Position numbers and translations under genes: made by a program
Shown: positions 1-8,560 of the stretch, piece after piece
Layout: each line of letters starts with the position of its first letter
How positions within the stretch are numbered: position 1 is the stretch's first letter
Origin: Comamonas testosteroni
GTDB lineage: Bacteria > Pseudomonadota > Gammaproteobacteria > Burkholderiales > Burkholderiaceae_C
DNA: 64,000 bases
Assembly: GCF_014076415.1 (NCBI RefSeq)
Contig: NZ_CP043568.1
Coordinates: 2,976,001 to 3,040,000 of the forward strand
Reading direction: 5' to 3'
Notes under the pieces: generated by a model
What the model saw: the letters and a program-made list of their open reading frames with translations, nothing else
What the model was told of the DNA's origin: nothing
Databases searched by the model: none

Positions 1-161
1 CGCATCTCTCAAGGACTCAGATGCTACAAAGCTCCGAAGAGCCAATGTGCGTCGATTTTAGCGCCGAAACTGAGTGCAACGCAATCCTTGCTTCCAGCAA
101 AGCAACCATCATCTCTTAAAATGCCTCATAATATTTTCTGTCATTTTAATGGAGCATATTG

Positions 162-458
162 ATGTCTAACTCTGCGGTGTCGTACAAGGATCTGCTGGCC
201 CAACGCGCAACACTCGAAGCCCAGATTGAAGCAGCACGTAAAAGCGAAATCGGCACAGCCGTGCAACAGATTAAGGGTTTGATCGCGACATATGGATTGA
301 CCCAAGACGATATATTCCCCCAAGCGAAAGCAAAAGCAATTCGCGGCTCTGTTGACCCCAAGTATCGTGACCCTGAGACTGGTCAAACTTGGACAGGCCG
401 TGGCAAGCCTCCTGTCTGGATCAAAGATAAGGATCGCTCGCAATTCGAAATCAAATGA
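162..458 (+). CDS. H-NS family nucleoid-associated protein
   Basis: Small DNA-binding protein of about 98 residues. The N-terminal half is a helical oligomerisation region rich in charged residues. The C-terminal part carries the H-NS DNA-binding core, seen as PKYRDPETGQTWTGRGKPPVW near residues 66-86 with the conserved TWTGRG-P loop that inserts in the minor groove of AT-rich DNA. The ATG at 162 is preferred over the TTG at 159 because GGAGC lies 6 bases upstream of it. H-NS proteins silence foreign DNA, and mobile elements often carry their own copy. It sits immediately left of an IS5-type insertion and belongs to the foreign part of the window. Family assignment is secure, target genes are unknown. 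Confidence 0.93.
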   Translation: MSNSAVSYKDLLAQRATLEAQIEAARKSEIGTAVQQIKGLIATYGLTQDDIFPQAKAKAIRGSVDPKYRDPETGQTWTGRGKPPVWIKDKDRSQFEIK

Positions 459-559
459 TTGCAGCAGGTTTGATATTAGATGGCCACTAAGGAACCTCTG
501 CATAAATCCCCAACGCATGTGCTTGCACATGCGTGCCGGGTGCGGCAGCATCCCGGCCT

Positions 560-1555
560 ATGCAGCAATTTGATCTTGGCCTGAACCTTTCCACCAAAAA
601 AACACGTAAACGCGAATTCCTGGAGCAGATGCAGCAAGTCGTTCCATGGCAAGAGTTGGTGGACTTGATTGCGCCATATGCACCTGAAGGTCGCAAAGGG
701 CGGCCTCCATTTCCTGTGGAGATGCTGCTGCGCATTCACTTTATGCAGCAGTGGTTCAACCTCAGTGATCCAGCGATGGAAGAAGCGCTGCATGACATGC
801 CCTTGTTTCGGGAATTCGTTGGCCTGTCATGGGGCAGTGCCACGCCTGATGAGAGCACTATCCTGCGGTTTCGTCATCTATTGGAAAGACACAAACTGGC
901 CGAGCAAATTCTGAAGACGGTCACGGACTTGCTGGAGCGTAAAAAGCTGCTGCTTCGCACGGGAACCATTGTGGATGCGACGCTGATTGCAGCGCCCAGT
1001 TCAACCAAAAACAGCACCAAATCTCGTGATCCTGAAATGCACCAGACCAAGAAGGGCAATCAGTGGTACTTCGGCATGAAGGCCCATATTGGCGTGGATG
1101 CTGATTCTGGTCTGGTGCACACAGTGCGAGGCACATCGGCCAACGTCAGTGATGTCGTTGAAGCCAACAGCCTGCTGCATGGAAAAGAGGTTGATGGCTA
1201 TGGCGATGCAGGCTACCAAGGTGCAGATAAACGCCCCGACATGCCGACGCCAGAACCTGAGCGCAAATTCCAATGGCATATCGCCATGAAGCGCAGCCAG
1301 CGCAAGGCTCTAGACCTTCAGCACCCGGTATCGGCCATGCAAGAGCAGCTTGAGCAGGTGAAGTCCAAAATCCGGGCCAAGGTCGAACACCCATTCAGAG
1401 TCATCAAGCGTCAGTTTGGCCACGTCAAAGTTCGCTACCGAGGCTTGAGAAAGAACACGCAGCAATTGCATACCCTGTTTGCCTTGGCGAACTTGTGGAT
1501 GGCCCGTGGCCGTTTGCTGAAAAACAGCCAATCCAAGCCTGGTGTGGGTGCATAA
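560..1555 (+). CDS. IS5-family transposase
   Basis: DDE transposase of about 331 residues that cuts and joins the element ends. Near the N terminus it has the DUF772-type segment APYAPEGRKGRPPF. The first catalytic Asp lies in VDATLIAAPSS, the second in GDAGYQGADKRPDM, and the C-terminal block HPFRVIKRQFGHVKVRYRGL is the family Y-R-E-K region. The ATG at 560 (MQQFDLGLNLS) is chosen over an upstream start at 533 because similar proteins begin near this motif; no good ribosome site is seen for either. The frame ends 20 bp before the nested IS3-type element, so it is undamaged. Confidence 0.93.
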   Translation: MQQFDLGLNLSTKKTRKREFLEQMQQVVPWQELVDLIAPYAPEGRKGRPPFPVEMLLRIHFMQQWFNLSDPAMEEALHDMPLFREFVGLSWGSATPDESTILRFRHLLERHKLAEQILKTVTDLLERKKLLLRTGTIVDATLIAAPSSTKNSTKSRDPEMHQTKKGNQWYFGMKAHIGVDADSGLVHTVRGTSANVSDVVEANSLLHGKEVDGYGDAGYQGADKRPDMPTPEPERKFQWHIAMKRSQRKALDLQHPVSAMQEQLEQVKSKIRAKVEHPFRVIKRQFGHVKVRYRGLRKNTQQLHTLFALANLWMARGRLLKNSQSKPGVGA

Positions 1556-1560
1556 AAAGC

Positions 1561-1575
1561 AAGATGCCCGCGAAA
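1561..1575 (+). terminator. Left arm and loop of the split IS5 hairpin (putative terminator)
   Basis: AAGATGCCCGCG (1561-1572) followed by AAA (1573-1575) is the left arm and loop of a 12-bp perfect hairpin. Its right arm CGCGGGCATCTT is now at 3040-3051, beyond the nested IS. It lies 5 bp after the transposase stop codon, so it is probably the transcription terminator of the IS5 element or a block against read-through. Confidence 0.75.
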
Positions 1576-1606
1576 TGAACTGACCCCTTAAAGTTGGACA
1601 GTTAAA

Positions 1607-2443
1607 TTACGGGCACATGGCCTGAGTTCGGTATTGCACCGGGCTCAGGCCTTTTAACTTCATCTTGATTCGATGATGGTTGTAGTAACGGATGTAGTTC
1701 ACCAACTCACCGCGCAGATGCTCGGCGCTTGTGAACTTCTGCATGTAAAACAACTCCGTCTTCACTGTCGCAAAGAAGCTCTCCATCGCAGCGTTGTCCA
1801 GGCAATTGCCCTTGCGTGACATGCTTTGGACCACACCTTTGGTGGCCAGGTGGCGGCGATAGGCCGGCATCTGGTATTGCCATCCCTGATCGGAATGCAG
1901 CACAGGCGCAGTCTGGCCTTTGAGTTTGCCAAGCGCCTTTTTCAGCATGTTGCCCACCAGTTGGAAGTCTGGCTTGTCACGCATCTCATAGGCCACGATC
2001 TCGCCGTTGTACAGGTCCATGACCGGCGACAGGTAAAGCTTGCTGCCACGAACATTGAACTCCGTCACATCCGTCACCCACTTCTGCTGCGGCGCATCCG
2101 CCTGGAATTGGCGCTGCAGCAGATGAGGCGCCTGAGCATTGACTGGGCCTCGGTAGGCACGGTACTTCTTGGGTCTGACCAGAGACTTCAAACCTTGCAC
2201 CTGCATCAAGCGCTGGACGGCTTTGTGATTGATGACGCATCCCGCTTGGCGCAGATGCGCTGTGATGCGGCGATAGCCATACCGCCCCTTGTGCTTGTCG
2301 AAGATGCCTTGGATCTGGGCCTTTAGGCCCGCACAGGAGTCACCGCAGCGAAGCACCTGGCACTGGTAATAGAACGTGCTGCGAGCCAGCCTTGCAGCCT
2401 TGAGCAATTGCGCCACAGAGTATTCATGCCTCAGTTCAGTCAC
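1607..2443 (-). CDS. IS3-family transposase OrfB (DDE integrase domain)
   Basis: Catalytic part of the IS150-type transposase, 278 residues from a GTG start. It has an N-terminal HTH_21-like segment (KGRYGYRRITAHLR) followed by the rve integrase core. The catalytic acids are seen in WVTDVTEF (first Asp), LHSDQGWQY (second Asp) and NAAMESFFATVKTE (Glu). It overlaps the end of orfA by 4 bases. The active enzyme is expected to be an OrfAB fusion made by a -1 frameshift. The frame is also open upstream of the GTG as far as the slippery run, as that model requires. Confidence 0.93.
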   Translation of the reverse strand: MTELRHEYSVAQLLKAARLARSTFYYQCQVLRCGDSCAGLKAQIQGIFDKHKGRYGYRRITAHLRQAGCVINHKAVQRLMQVQGLKSLVRPKKYRAYRGPVNAQAPHLLQRQFQADAPQQKWVTDVTEFNVRGSKLYLSPVMDLYNGEIVAYEMRDKPDFQLVGNMLKKALGKLKGQTAPVLHSDQGWQYQMPAYRRHLATKGVVQSMSRKGNCLDNAAMESFFATVKTELFYMQKFTSAEHLRGELVNYIRYYNHHRIKMKLKGLSPVQYRTQAMCP

Positions 2444-2985
2444 GGCTTGCGCTTTGTCAGCATTGCCTGTTGCTTTGCCCGAACCAAGGCATCCAATTTT
2501 TTTAGGTACGCCACCTCCGCGCGCAGGTATTCGTTTTCTTTGCGCAGTGCTTGCAGCGCTTTGGACTCGTCTACGGATGTGGACGAAGACTTGAGTGGCT
2601 TGGGAGGTTTGGGGGCGGGCATCTTCTTGGGGCGGCCACGGCGCTGGGGTTCAAGCGCCTCTGGGCCGCCCTCATGATACTGACGCTCCCACCTGGCAAG
2701 GATGCCTGTGCCGCCGCGCAGATTGAGTAAAGCGACTACCTGTCGGTACGTCAGGGCCTCACGCCACATGCGCTTGAGTGCTTGGAGCTTGAATTGAGCG
2801 CTGTAGTGCGCGCCCTGTCCTTTGCGGCACAGACCATCATCTCCATGCCACCGATAGACATCTACCCATTGGCGCACGGTGGAGCGGTCTATCCCATGCT
2901 TGGTTGCAAGCACTCTGAATCCACCAGTGCCATCCAAATATTCCCGGACTACGGTCCTTTTGAAATCTAAATCATGCCTCGCCAT
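2440..2985 (-). CDS. IS3-family transposase OrfA (helix-turn-helix subunit)
   Basis: DNA-binding subunit of about 181 residues for recognition of the IS ends. Two helix-turn-helix units are visible (RVLATKHGIDRSTVRQWVDV and the VVALLNLRGGTGILARWERQ region), followed by a basic Pro/Lys linker and a leucine-zipper-like C terminus (LQALRKENEYLRAEVAYLKKL). This layout is that of InsJ-type OrfA of the IS150 group. The ATG at 2985 has GAGG 8 bases upstream, which makes it a better start than the in-frame start at 3018. Confidence 0.9.
   Translation of the reverse strand: MARHDLDFKRTVVREYLDGTGGFRVLATKHGIDRSTVRQWVDVYRWHGDDGLCRKGQGAHYSAQFKLQALKRMWREALTYRQVVALLNLRGGTGILARWERQYHEGGPEALEPQRRGRPKKMPAPKPPKPLKSSSTSVDESKALQALRKENEYLRAEVAYLKKLDALVRAKQQAMLTKRKP
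2497..2503 (-). other. Programmed -1 frameshift site of the IS3-type element
   Basis: On the coding strand this is a run of seven A within CTAAAAAAATTGG. It lies about 20 codons before the orfA stop. The orfB frame is open from here onward, so a slip back by one base would give OrfAB. This matches the known A-run shift sites of IS3-family elements. Function is inferred. Confidence 0.75.
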
Positions 2986-3160
2986 GAACAACACCTCTTC
3001 GGTTGGATCAGTGTCCAACTTTTGGGGTGCAGTTCAAAACGCGGGCATCTTGAGTGCCAGGGGCAAGGGAACATCACACTCGTTCAAGCACTATCACGCT
3101 TGAAATCGAGTTTTGCAGAGGTTCCCTAAGTGGTCATTTTTTATGAGCACTTAAAATAGA

Positions 3161-5161
3161 TCAGGCATATTCAAGTGCCCGCACTTCCTCGCGAGCTTCA
3201 TCTGGCACAGTTTCTACAGCCGCTCGTTGTTGGACAGGCAATGCTTTCTTGGCTGCCTCCACCACTTCTATTTCTGTGGTGTGCTTGTTCTCCTGCTGCT
3301 GCAGCACGCCCTCATCGATAGTGCCCTGGATGATGGGCACCAGGACCAGCACATCGCGGATCTGACCCAAGCGGTAGGCCCGGTCCTCTGCCTGGCGCAT
3401 CAAGGCTGGCGTCCACGGCATGGAGGCAAATGCCACGATGTTGGCAGCCGTCAGCGTGATGCCCACGCCCGCAGCCATGGTGGTGCCAATGAATACCTTG
3501 ATGCTTGCGTCCCTCTGGAACGCATCTACCGCAGCCTGCCGACGCTTCAAGCTATCTGAGCCGACCAGCGAGACACAGCCTACGCCAAGGCTGGCCAGGG
3601 CCTGTTTAAGGGCCTCCACGGTGCTCATGTACTCGCAGAAGATGATGAGCTTGTCGTCCTCTCCCATTGCCTGCACGGTTTCGACCAGGTACGGAACCTT
3701 CAGACCTTCAAGGCATTTACGCAGGCGAACGATCTTGGGCATGGCCTGCAGGGTCATGTCGCCATAGATCTCCTTGTAGACATCGAGCCCCTCTGGCGAC
3801 AGAGGCACAAACTGCCTCGCCTTGTCACCCAGATCCTTGAGCACGTCCTTGCTGCGACGGATCATCCAGCCCTGGATCGCTGCAGCCAGTGCTGCTCGCT
3901 TCTCAGGGCTACCCGCGTAGCTCTTGCGGAACTCAGCCAGCGTGAGACTACCGAGGCGATGGCCCGTGATGCGCAGCAGTGTATGCATCTCAATCTCGCG
4001 ATTGAGCAACGGCGTGCCGGTGACGACAAAGCATCGCTCTATCCGTGCTGCCAGCAGGAACACATTGCGCGTGCGGCCGCTCTTGTATTCCTTCAGGTAG
4101 TGGGCTTCATCCACGGCCATCACCGCGAACTCCAGCTCACTCTCGCGCACTAGGCCGCCCATGCGTTCGTAGTTGCCGATCACCCAGTCACAGCCAGCCA
4201 GCGTCGAAATCCGGTCCTCACCGATCATCCCGACGCGAGCGTCTGGGTAGACCATCTTGATCTCTCGCTCCCAGTTCAAACGTAGGGATGCAGGGCATAC
4301 GATCAGGACCCGGCCGCTGCCAGCAGCCATCCGGGATGCCACGACCGTCTGGCGGCTTTTGCCCAGGCCCATGTCATCGCCCATGCAGGCGCCCGATTGG
4401 CGCAGCATATGTGCGACGCCTTCGGCCTGGTAGTCGCGCAGCACGCCACAGGCGACCAGGCTGGCCAGGGCCACCCGGTCATACGGCATGTCATCGACGT
4501 GGCCATGCTCAGTCGATAGGAAACCGGTGCCCTCTTCTTCACCAGGCCCGCCGCCCTCGCCCAGCGGTGGCGATGCAGCGGGCACGCTGATAGGCGAGCC
4601 TTCGTTGCCACTTGTGGTCAACTCTTCGATGACCACCGGCTGCTCATGGACGAATACGAACTCCGACGACACGCCGGCAATGCTGGCCAGCCGCTCCATG
4701 ATGAGCTCAGGATCGGCTCTGACTTGCCACGCTGACGCATGCTTGTGGAAGTAGCCGCCCAACGAGCGCATCGCCTTCACGCATAGCGGGTCGTAGGTAA
4801 AGCTAACCGCCCATGAACCGCGTGCTAGGTCTCCCTTCACCAGCGGGAAGATCTGAACATCGAGCAACTGCGAGAAGTAGTCGGGATCAGGAGCTGCGAC
4901 AGCGGCGCGCAGTTGCACATCGAGCTGCTCCATATCCACGAAGTGCCCAGCAAACGCATGCTTAATCACATCGTCGGCATAACTGGAGTCGGTAGTTTGA
5001 AGCAGCCACATGCGCCGAGCTCCACTCCACCAAGCATCGTAGTTTGCAAGTGGACGGCTCACACCTGGAACTGCCAGGAGCTGCAGGCCGAGCCTGCGTC
5101 CATCCGAGACGGCTTTGATAAGGAGATCCGGCGGGCGGATCGTGACGGGCCTAGGCAACAT
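3161..5161 (-). CDS. SNF2-family DNA-dependent ATPase/helicase of a mobile element
   Basis: Superfamily 2 DNA translocase of about 666 residues. The first ~230 residues are not a common domain; the block GYFHKHASAWQVRADPELI resembles the HARP-like segment of SMARCAL1-type proteins. Motif I is GDDMGLGKSRQT near 263, motif II is DEAH near 351, motif III is VVTGTPLLN, and motif VI is RQAEDRAYRLGQ near the C terminus. The ATG at 5161 overlaps the stop codon of the upstream gene (TGATG), so translation is coupled; a TTG one codon earlier is possible. It is the last gene of the leftward train before the IS insertion. A role in element replication or fork processing is inferred. Confidence 0.88.
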   Translation of the reverse strand: MLPRPVTIRPPDLLIKAVSDGRRLGLQLLAVPGVSRPLANYDAWWSGARRMWLLQTTDSSYADDVIKHAFAGHFVDMEQLDVQLRAAVAAPDPDYFSQLLDVQIFPLVKGDLARGSWAVSFTYDPLCVKAMRSLGGYFHKHASAWQVRADPELIMERLASIAGVSSEFVFVHEQPVVIEELTTSGNEGSPISVPAASPPLGEGGGPGEEEGTGFLSTEHGHVDDMPYDRVALASLVACGVLRDYQAEGVAHMLRQSGACMGDDMGLGKSRQTVVASRMAAGSGRVLIVCPASLRLNWEREIKMVYPDARVGMIGEDRISTLAGCDWVIGNYERMGGLVRESELEFAVMAVDEAHYLKEYKSGRTRNVFLLAARIERCFVVTGTPLLNREIEMHTLLRITGHRLGSLTLAEFRKSYAGSPEKRAALAAAIQGWMIRRSKDVLKDLGDKARQFVPLSPEGLDVYKEIYGDMTLQAMPKIVRLRKCLEGLKVPYLVETVQAMGEDDKLIIFCEYMSTVEALKQALASLGVGCVSLVGSDSLKRRQAAVDAFQRDASIKVFIGTTMAAGVGITLTAANIVAFASMPWTPALMRQAEDRAYRLGQIRDVLVLVPIIQGTIDEGVLQQQENKHTTEIEVVEAAKKALPVQQRAAVETVPDEAREEVRALEYA

Positions 5162-5445
5162 CAAAGCCCCTCGCGAACAACTCTTGTTGCTGGTGACTCA
5201 TAACCCCAACCTTCGGCCATCCATAGCGCCCATGTGAGCGTTGAATCAGAAACCTGCAGCCCCGATATAAGCGGATCAAAATCGCTGGAACACTTCAAGA
5301 TAAAAGTGTCGTAGGACTTCCCGATCAGAGCGATATTTTTATTGAACACATCCTGGCAAGTATTGGCCCATGCCACAGGATCGAAATTCGTATCGACTGG
5401 ATCGGGAACAACGAGCCCCAAAAATTGATATTTTTCTTGCACCAT
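5161..5445 (-). CDS. Hypothetical protein (element gene)
   Basis: Unrecognised acidic protein of about 94 residues. The ATG at 5445 is chosen because AGGAG lies directly upstream; a longer frame from 5478 exists but has no such site. No signal peptide, membrane segment or motif is visible. The sequence has several Trp and Asp residues (DPVAWANTCQDVF, TWALWMAEGWGYES). Its stop codon overlaps the start of the SNF2 helicase gene, so the two are probably translated together and may act together. Confidence 0.6.
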   Translation of the reverse strand: MVQEKYQFLGLVVPDPVDTNFDPVAWANTCQDVFNKNIALIGKSYDTFILKCSSDFDPLISGLQVSDSTLTWALWMAEGWGYESPATRVVREGL

Positions 5446-5499
5446 ATTCTCCTGTGGACTCAATTGGCGACTGAGCATGCGCCACAGGAAAACCGATAT

Positions 5500-5826
5500 T
5501 TATTCTGTCATCTGGTAGCTGAAGTTATGACGGACAAGCCATAACCGCACCACCGCATCAACGCGACTATCAAAGTCGCCAATCAACATAGAGTCCGACT
5601 GCGACGATTCATCGTATGTGACCGTGAGACGCGTGTGCCAGGTACCATCAAACTGGAGCTTGCAATATCCCACGCATACATCCTTGCCATTGGAATCTCG
5701 CACGACTAAGAATGCGGGTGCGTTTTCTTCATTCACCTTTTGCGATGGCGCAACCACCATGGTGAATCGACCATCGACAAGCAATGTGATGTCGTCCGAG
5801 GCCTGTTGATCGGGATGTAAAGTCAA
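5500..5826 (-). CDS. Hypothetical protein (element gene)
   Basis: Unrecognised 108-residue soluble protein. It starts at a TTG with AAGGAG 6 bases upstream, an unusual start also seen elsewhere in this gene train. The composition suggests a small beta-rich fold (ITLLVDGRFTMVV, FLVVRDSNGKDVCVGYCKLQF, WHTRLTVTYDE). It lies 27 bases after ssb in the same direction, so it belongs to the same transcript. No function can be assigned. Confidence 0.6.
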   Translation of the reverse strand: MTLHPDQQASDDITLLVDGRFTMVVAPSQKVNEENAPAFLVVRDSNGKDVCVGYCKLQFDGTWHTRLTVTYDESSQSDSMLIGDFDSRVDAVVRLWLVRHNFSYQMTE

Positions 5827-5853
5827 GATGTGCTCCTTGGTTAAAAACGGTCT

Positions 5854-6300
5854 TTAAGCAGGCTGGCCTGCGTGGTAGGGTTCCTGCACTTCGCCTGAGG
5901 AGCCATCCGACTGCTCCGTGGACGAGCGGCGTGAAGCCTCGAACTCAATGGTCTTCACACGCGACAGCAGAAGTGCGACATCCTGGGCCTCGATCTTGAA
6001 CACCATCACTTGACCGCCAGTAGCCTCATCGCGCGCCATGTACTCAAGCTCTTCCCCCATCACTAGCACTCTGGCTCCCTTGCGCAGGAGCCGCGCGGCA
6101 TCGCGAGCCTTCGCTCCGTAGATTTCCACCTCGCGCCAAAAACCGCCAACCTCTTCGATTCCGCCCTCCTCGGTGCGGCCGTATCGGCTGAACCGAACAC
6201 GCATACTGGCGACATCAAACTCGCCGTTAGGCCCACCCTTGAGCGTCCTGAGACTAGGAGAACTACCCAGGTTTCCCTTGCCGATAAACAATTGCGACAT
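5854..6300 (-). CDS. ssb: Single-stranded DNA-binding protein (element type)
   Basis: OB-fold protein of about 148 residues that would coat single-stranded DNA during element replication or transfer. The start MSQLFIGKGNLGSSPSLR is the pattern of SSB proteins carried by integrative elements. Further OB-fold strands are visible (VASMRVRFSRYGR, GFWREVEIYGAKARDAARLLRKGARVLVMGE). The usual acidic C-terminal tip of chromosomal SSB is missing; the tail ends in EPYHAGQPA. The ATG at 6300 has AAGGAA about 9 bases upstream, and the in-frame extension to 6345 lacks a site. It follows the DUF3158-type gene, which is the order found in PFGI-1-class elements. Confidence 0.83.
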   Translation of the reverse strand: MSQLFIGKGNLGSSPSLRTLKGGPNGEFDVASMRVRFSRYGRTEEGGIEEVGGFWREVEIYGAKARDAARLLRKGARVLVMGEELEYMARDEATGGQVMVFKIEAQDVALLLSRVKTIEFEASRRSSTEQSDGSSGEVQEPYHAGQPA

Positions 6301-6366
6301 ATCCAATTTCCTTGCAGTGCTGATTGAATGCCCGAGCTGCTGCACCAGGTCAGCCCAGGCACGGAC

Positions 6367-6987
6367 TTAGAGGGTCGAAATCGGGGAGCGTGGATAAAGA
6401 AAGACAGGAGCCTTGTCCACGCTCACGCGAATACGCTTGATATCGCCACGCGTCTGCTGGTGCTCCTCATTCAAGGCCACAGCGCGTTGGGACGCTGCCA
6501 TGCACCATTGACGGAGTTCACTGGGCAGGCCTGACGCAAGCTCCTCCACCTCTTCAAAGCTCAAATGGCGGTTAGAGCCCATGCGTTGGCGCCAGCGCAG
6601 AAAGACATAGCCCGTTGTGCTTTTCTGGTGCACGACCAGATAGAAGCTCAGTCCTGGAACAGATTTCGACTTCTCGGACAAATCGCGCATCTGTTTCAGG
6701 ATTGCGTCGATGCCGTCAAGTTTCTGGCGCAATCTGGACAGGGTGCCCCTACCCGTAAGGGCCTTTACGTCAGCTCGATCTTGACAGTCCTGATCCGCCA
6801 GGGCTTGACGACCCCACAGCACGTTGTTGACGACTCGGCCACGACCGGTGTGCTGCGAAGCCCCTTTTATTTCCAGATCCCTTTTCACACCAATCCCTTT
6901 CAATATCAGTTCCAAACGACTGCGCGCGGTCTTAATCAGCGGTGGCTGTAGCTTCTGGGCCAGTAGAAGCGGATGCATCGGAGCCAT
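6367..6987 (-). CDS. DUF3158-like integrating conjugative element protein
   Basis: Protein of about 206 residues with the region FYLVVHQKSTTGYVFLRWR, which resembles the T-T-G-x-x-F-L-R-W-R signature I associate with DUF3158. The C-terminal part is helical (LRQWCMAASQRAVALNEEH). The family occurs between the PFL_4669-type gene and ssb in PFGI-1-class elements, exactly as here. The start is uncertain: ATG at 6987 or 6978 would overlap the upstream gene by about 50 bases. The molecular function is unknown. Confidence 0.72.
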   Translation of the reverse strand: MAPMHPLLLAQKLQPPLIKTARSRLELILKGIGVKRDLEIKGASQHTGRGRVVNNVLWGRQALADQDCQDRADVKALTGRGTLSRLRQKLDGIDAILKQMRDLSEKSKSVPGLSFYLVVHQKSTTGYVFLRWRQRMGSNRHLSFEEVEELASGLPSELRQWCMAASQRAVALNEEHQQTRGDIKRIRVSVDKAPVFLYPRSPISTL

Positions 6988-8056
6988 GCTCTTGCGCCTG
7001 CTGCAATTGGTCGCCAACTTGCTGCAGCAACGCACGTTCGGCTTCGCTGATGTTGATGAGCCGGCGCGAATGCGAAGGCTTCACTTCGGCCTTGTAAATC
7101 TGGGCTGGCACTGCACCAAACGTGCTCACCACAAACTGAATGCGCTTCGCAGCTTCCGGGTCTGCACTGAACCAGTCAGAACGGCTCAGCTCACGAATCT
7201 CTGGACGGCCAAGCCATTTGTCGAATCGGGCAGTGCCATAGAACACGCCAAGGATGGCGCGGCTCATTGCGCTCAGCACAGCACGCGCCTGCTCATCACT
7301 CAGCAAGTTCTTGCGCTGCAGCGTTTTCTGGATACGAACAAAGTAGTCGTAGTCCACGATCAACATGGAGATCGCATAGCCGTAAGGGCTGCGGAATCCG
7401 AGGTTCAGGGTCATAGGGCGAGCGGACTGAACGATGCTCAGGCTCAGGCCGCGCTTGCGCTGGCTCTCCAGCAGCTCCTCGGCTTTAGCGATTTGGGTGC
7501 GCAACGACTCTTGAACTTGCGAGATGCCGTACTCATGGCGTACCAGTGCCCAATCTGCATATGGGTTGTCACGGCTCGTCAGTACCCAAAGGTTCCGCAG
7601 AGAGGAAGCAACACGCTTGCCGCCAATGATCGCGTTCAAGCGCTTTTCAGGCTCCCCAGATCGCCCCTGAAAAAGTCGGTGGGCCTCGATGGTGTGAATC
7701 GTCATCTGGTCCACGCCTTCGTTCGTCAGCGGCCCGAGATCATCAATGCCTTGTGCTTCGGAGTTCGTCACCACCGCGTCCGCACCACGACGATCGCGTC
7801 GCTCCGCTTGCATCTTCTGGAATTGCTCTTTGCGATCTTCCAGCTCTACATAGCGATCAAACAAAGGATCGTCTTCAGACGCGCCAGCCTGGATGAATGC
7901 CGCCAAAGCAGCTTCTTCACCAGCAATTGAGTAGCCGTCACGAAATGGCGAATTCGGGTCGGTGGCGAATTTAATGCCTGGTGCACCTGCACCCAATACA
8001 CCGGCCAGCATTACTGGCTGAAAGCCGGGGTCTGTTTTGATTCGATCAGTAGCCAA
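6932..8056 (-). CDS. PFL_4669-family (TIGR03761-like) integrating conjugative element protein
   Basis: Protein of 374 residues. The middle part shows the family pattern as I know it: IEAHRLFQGR, then NPYADWALVRHE, a helical segment, RPMTLNLGFRSPYGYAISMLIVDYD, and FYGTARF. The start is a TTG with AAGGAGA 8 bases upstream. The C terminus is low in complexity (Ser, Ala, Thr, Glu) and longer than usual. The family is a marker of PFGI-1-class integrative conjugative elements, and its biochemical role is not established. Its neighbours (DUF3158-type, ssb) support the call. Confidence 0.82.
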   Translation of the reverse strand: MATDRIKTDPGFQPVMLAGVLGAGAPGIKFATDPNSPFRDGYSIAGEEAALAAFIQAGASEDDPLFDRYVELEDRKEQFQKMQAERRDRRGADAVVTNSEAQGIDDLGPLTNEGVDQMTIHTIEAHRLFQGRSGEPEKRLNAIIGGKRVASSLRNLWVLTSRDNPYADWALVRHEYGISQVQESLRTQIAKAEELLESQRKRGLSLSIVQSARPMTLNLGFRSPYGYAISMLIVDYDYFVRIQKTLQRKNLLSDEQARAVLSAMSRAILGVFYGTARFDKWLGRPEIRELSRSDWFSADPEAAKRIQFVVSTFGAVPAQIYKAEVKPSHSRRLINISEAERALLQQVGDQLQQAQEHGSDASASTGPEATATAD

Positions 8057-8084
8057 GGTCTTCTCCTTTAATTAAATACTTCGT

Positions 8085-8537
8085 CTATCCAGCGTCCGGG
8101 ACTTCTCCCGACTTCCCGCCCTCGTCGGCACTGGCGTTCTCTATTGCCACTTGCGCAGCTTCTTTAGCGATGTCTTCATTCCAACCGTCGATAAATGGAA
8201 AGTGCTTCTTACTAACTGATGGCAGCCGCTCGGCAATGGGCTGTCTTAGCAAATCGAGTACCGCATCGCGATTCACGGTCACCAGCGTTTTCGTGTTCTT
8301 CTGCACGCGGACATTAATAAATCCGGTCTCTTGCAACCGCTGGAGAGTTCGTTTTACGGTGGGTAATGGAATGGTTCGGCACAGTTCGACTTCAGTGATC
8401 GACCCAGACGTAATGGCGATCTCTCCAATATCCCCCCGCTCTTTGAGTAAGACCCAAAGAACCGCAGCATCCGTGTAGCTTCTGAATTGCTGAACGAGCT
8501 GAATAAATAGATCGTTCCCTGATTTCTGATAGCTCAT
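8085..8537 (-). CDS. Winged-helix DNA-binding protein (element gene)
   Basis: Protein of 150 residues with a likely winged helix: TDAAVLWVLLKERGD, ITEVELCRTIPLPTVKRTLQRLQETGFI as the recognition part, and VRVQKNTKTLVTVN as the wing. The C-terminal third is acidic and probably flexible. The start ATG has AGAGAAG upstream. The upstream region consists of three 36-bp repeats with palindromes, which could be its own operator or a replication site. It shares its general layout with the product of 10469-10915. Regulator or replication accessory factor is inferred. Confidence 0.65.
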   Translation of the reverse strand: MSYQKSGNDLFIQLVQQFRSYTDAAVLWVLLKERGDIGEIAITSGSITEVELCRTIPLPTVKRTLQRLQETGFINVRVQKNTKTLVTVNRDAVLDLLRQPIAERLPSVSKKHFPFIDGWNEDIAKEAAQVAIENASADEGGKSGEVPDAG

Positions 8538-8560
8538 ATTGCTTCTCTTGAAAATTGCTG

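Larger units (their letters stand above)
1576..3036 (-). mobile_element. IS3-family (IS150-group) insertion sequence nested in the hairpin loop of the IS5 element
   Basis: The ends are TGAACTGACCCCTTAAAGTTGGACA-like at 1576-1600 and the imperfect complement TGTCCAACTTTTGGGGTGCAGTTCA-like at 3012-3036. The length of 1461 bp fits IS150-group elements. The flanks share AAA (1573-1575 and 3037-3039), a 3-bp target duplication. It encodes orfA and orfB on the minus strand with a frameshift window between them. Both frames are complete, so it looks recently inserted and potentially functional. Confidence 0.93.
491..3125 (+). mobile_element. IS5-family insertion sequence, interrupted by an IS3-family element
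   Basis: The outer ends are GGAACCTCTGCA at 491-502 and its exact complement at 3114-3125. They are flanked by direct copies of CTAA (487-490 and 3126-3129), the 4-bp target duplication typical of the IS5 family. Removing the nested element at 1576-3036 plus one 3-bp duplication leaves about 1.17 kb, the normal length for an IS5-group element with one transposase. The transposase frame is intact, so the element may still be active, although its 3' flank is now 1.46 kb longer. Confidence 0.93.

Noticed and set aside
491..3125. Reading the two IS elements as a composite transposon
   Set aside because: The ends and target duplications show one element inserted into the other. There is no cargo between two copies of the same IS.
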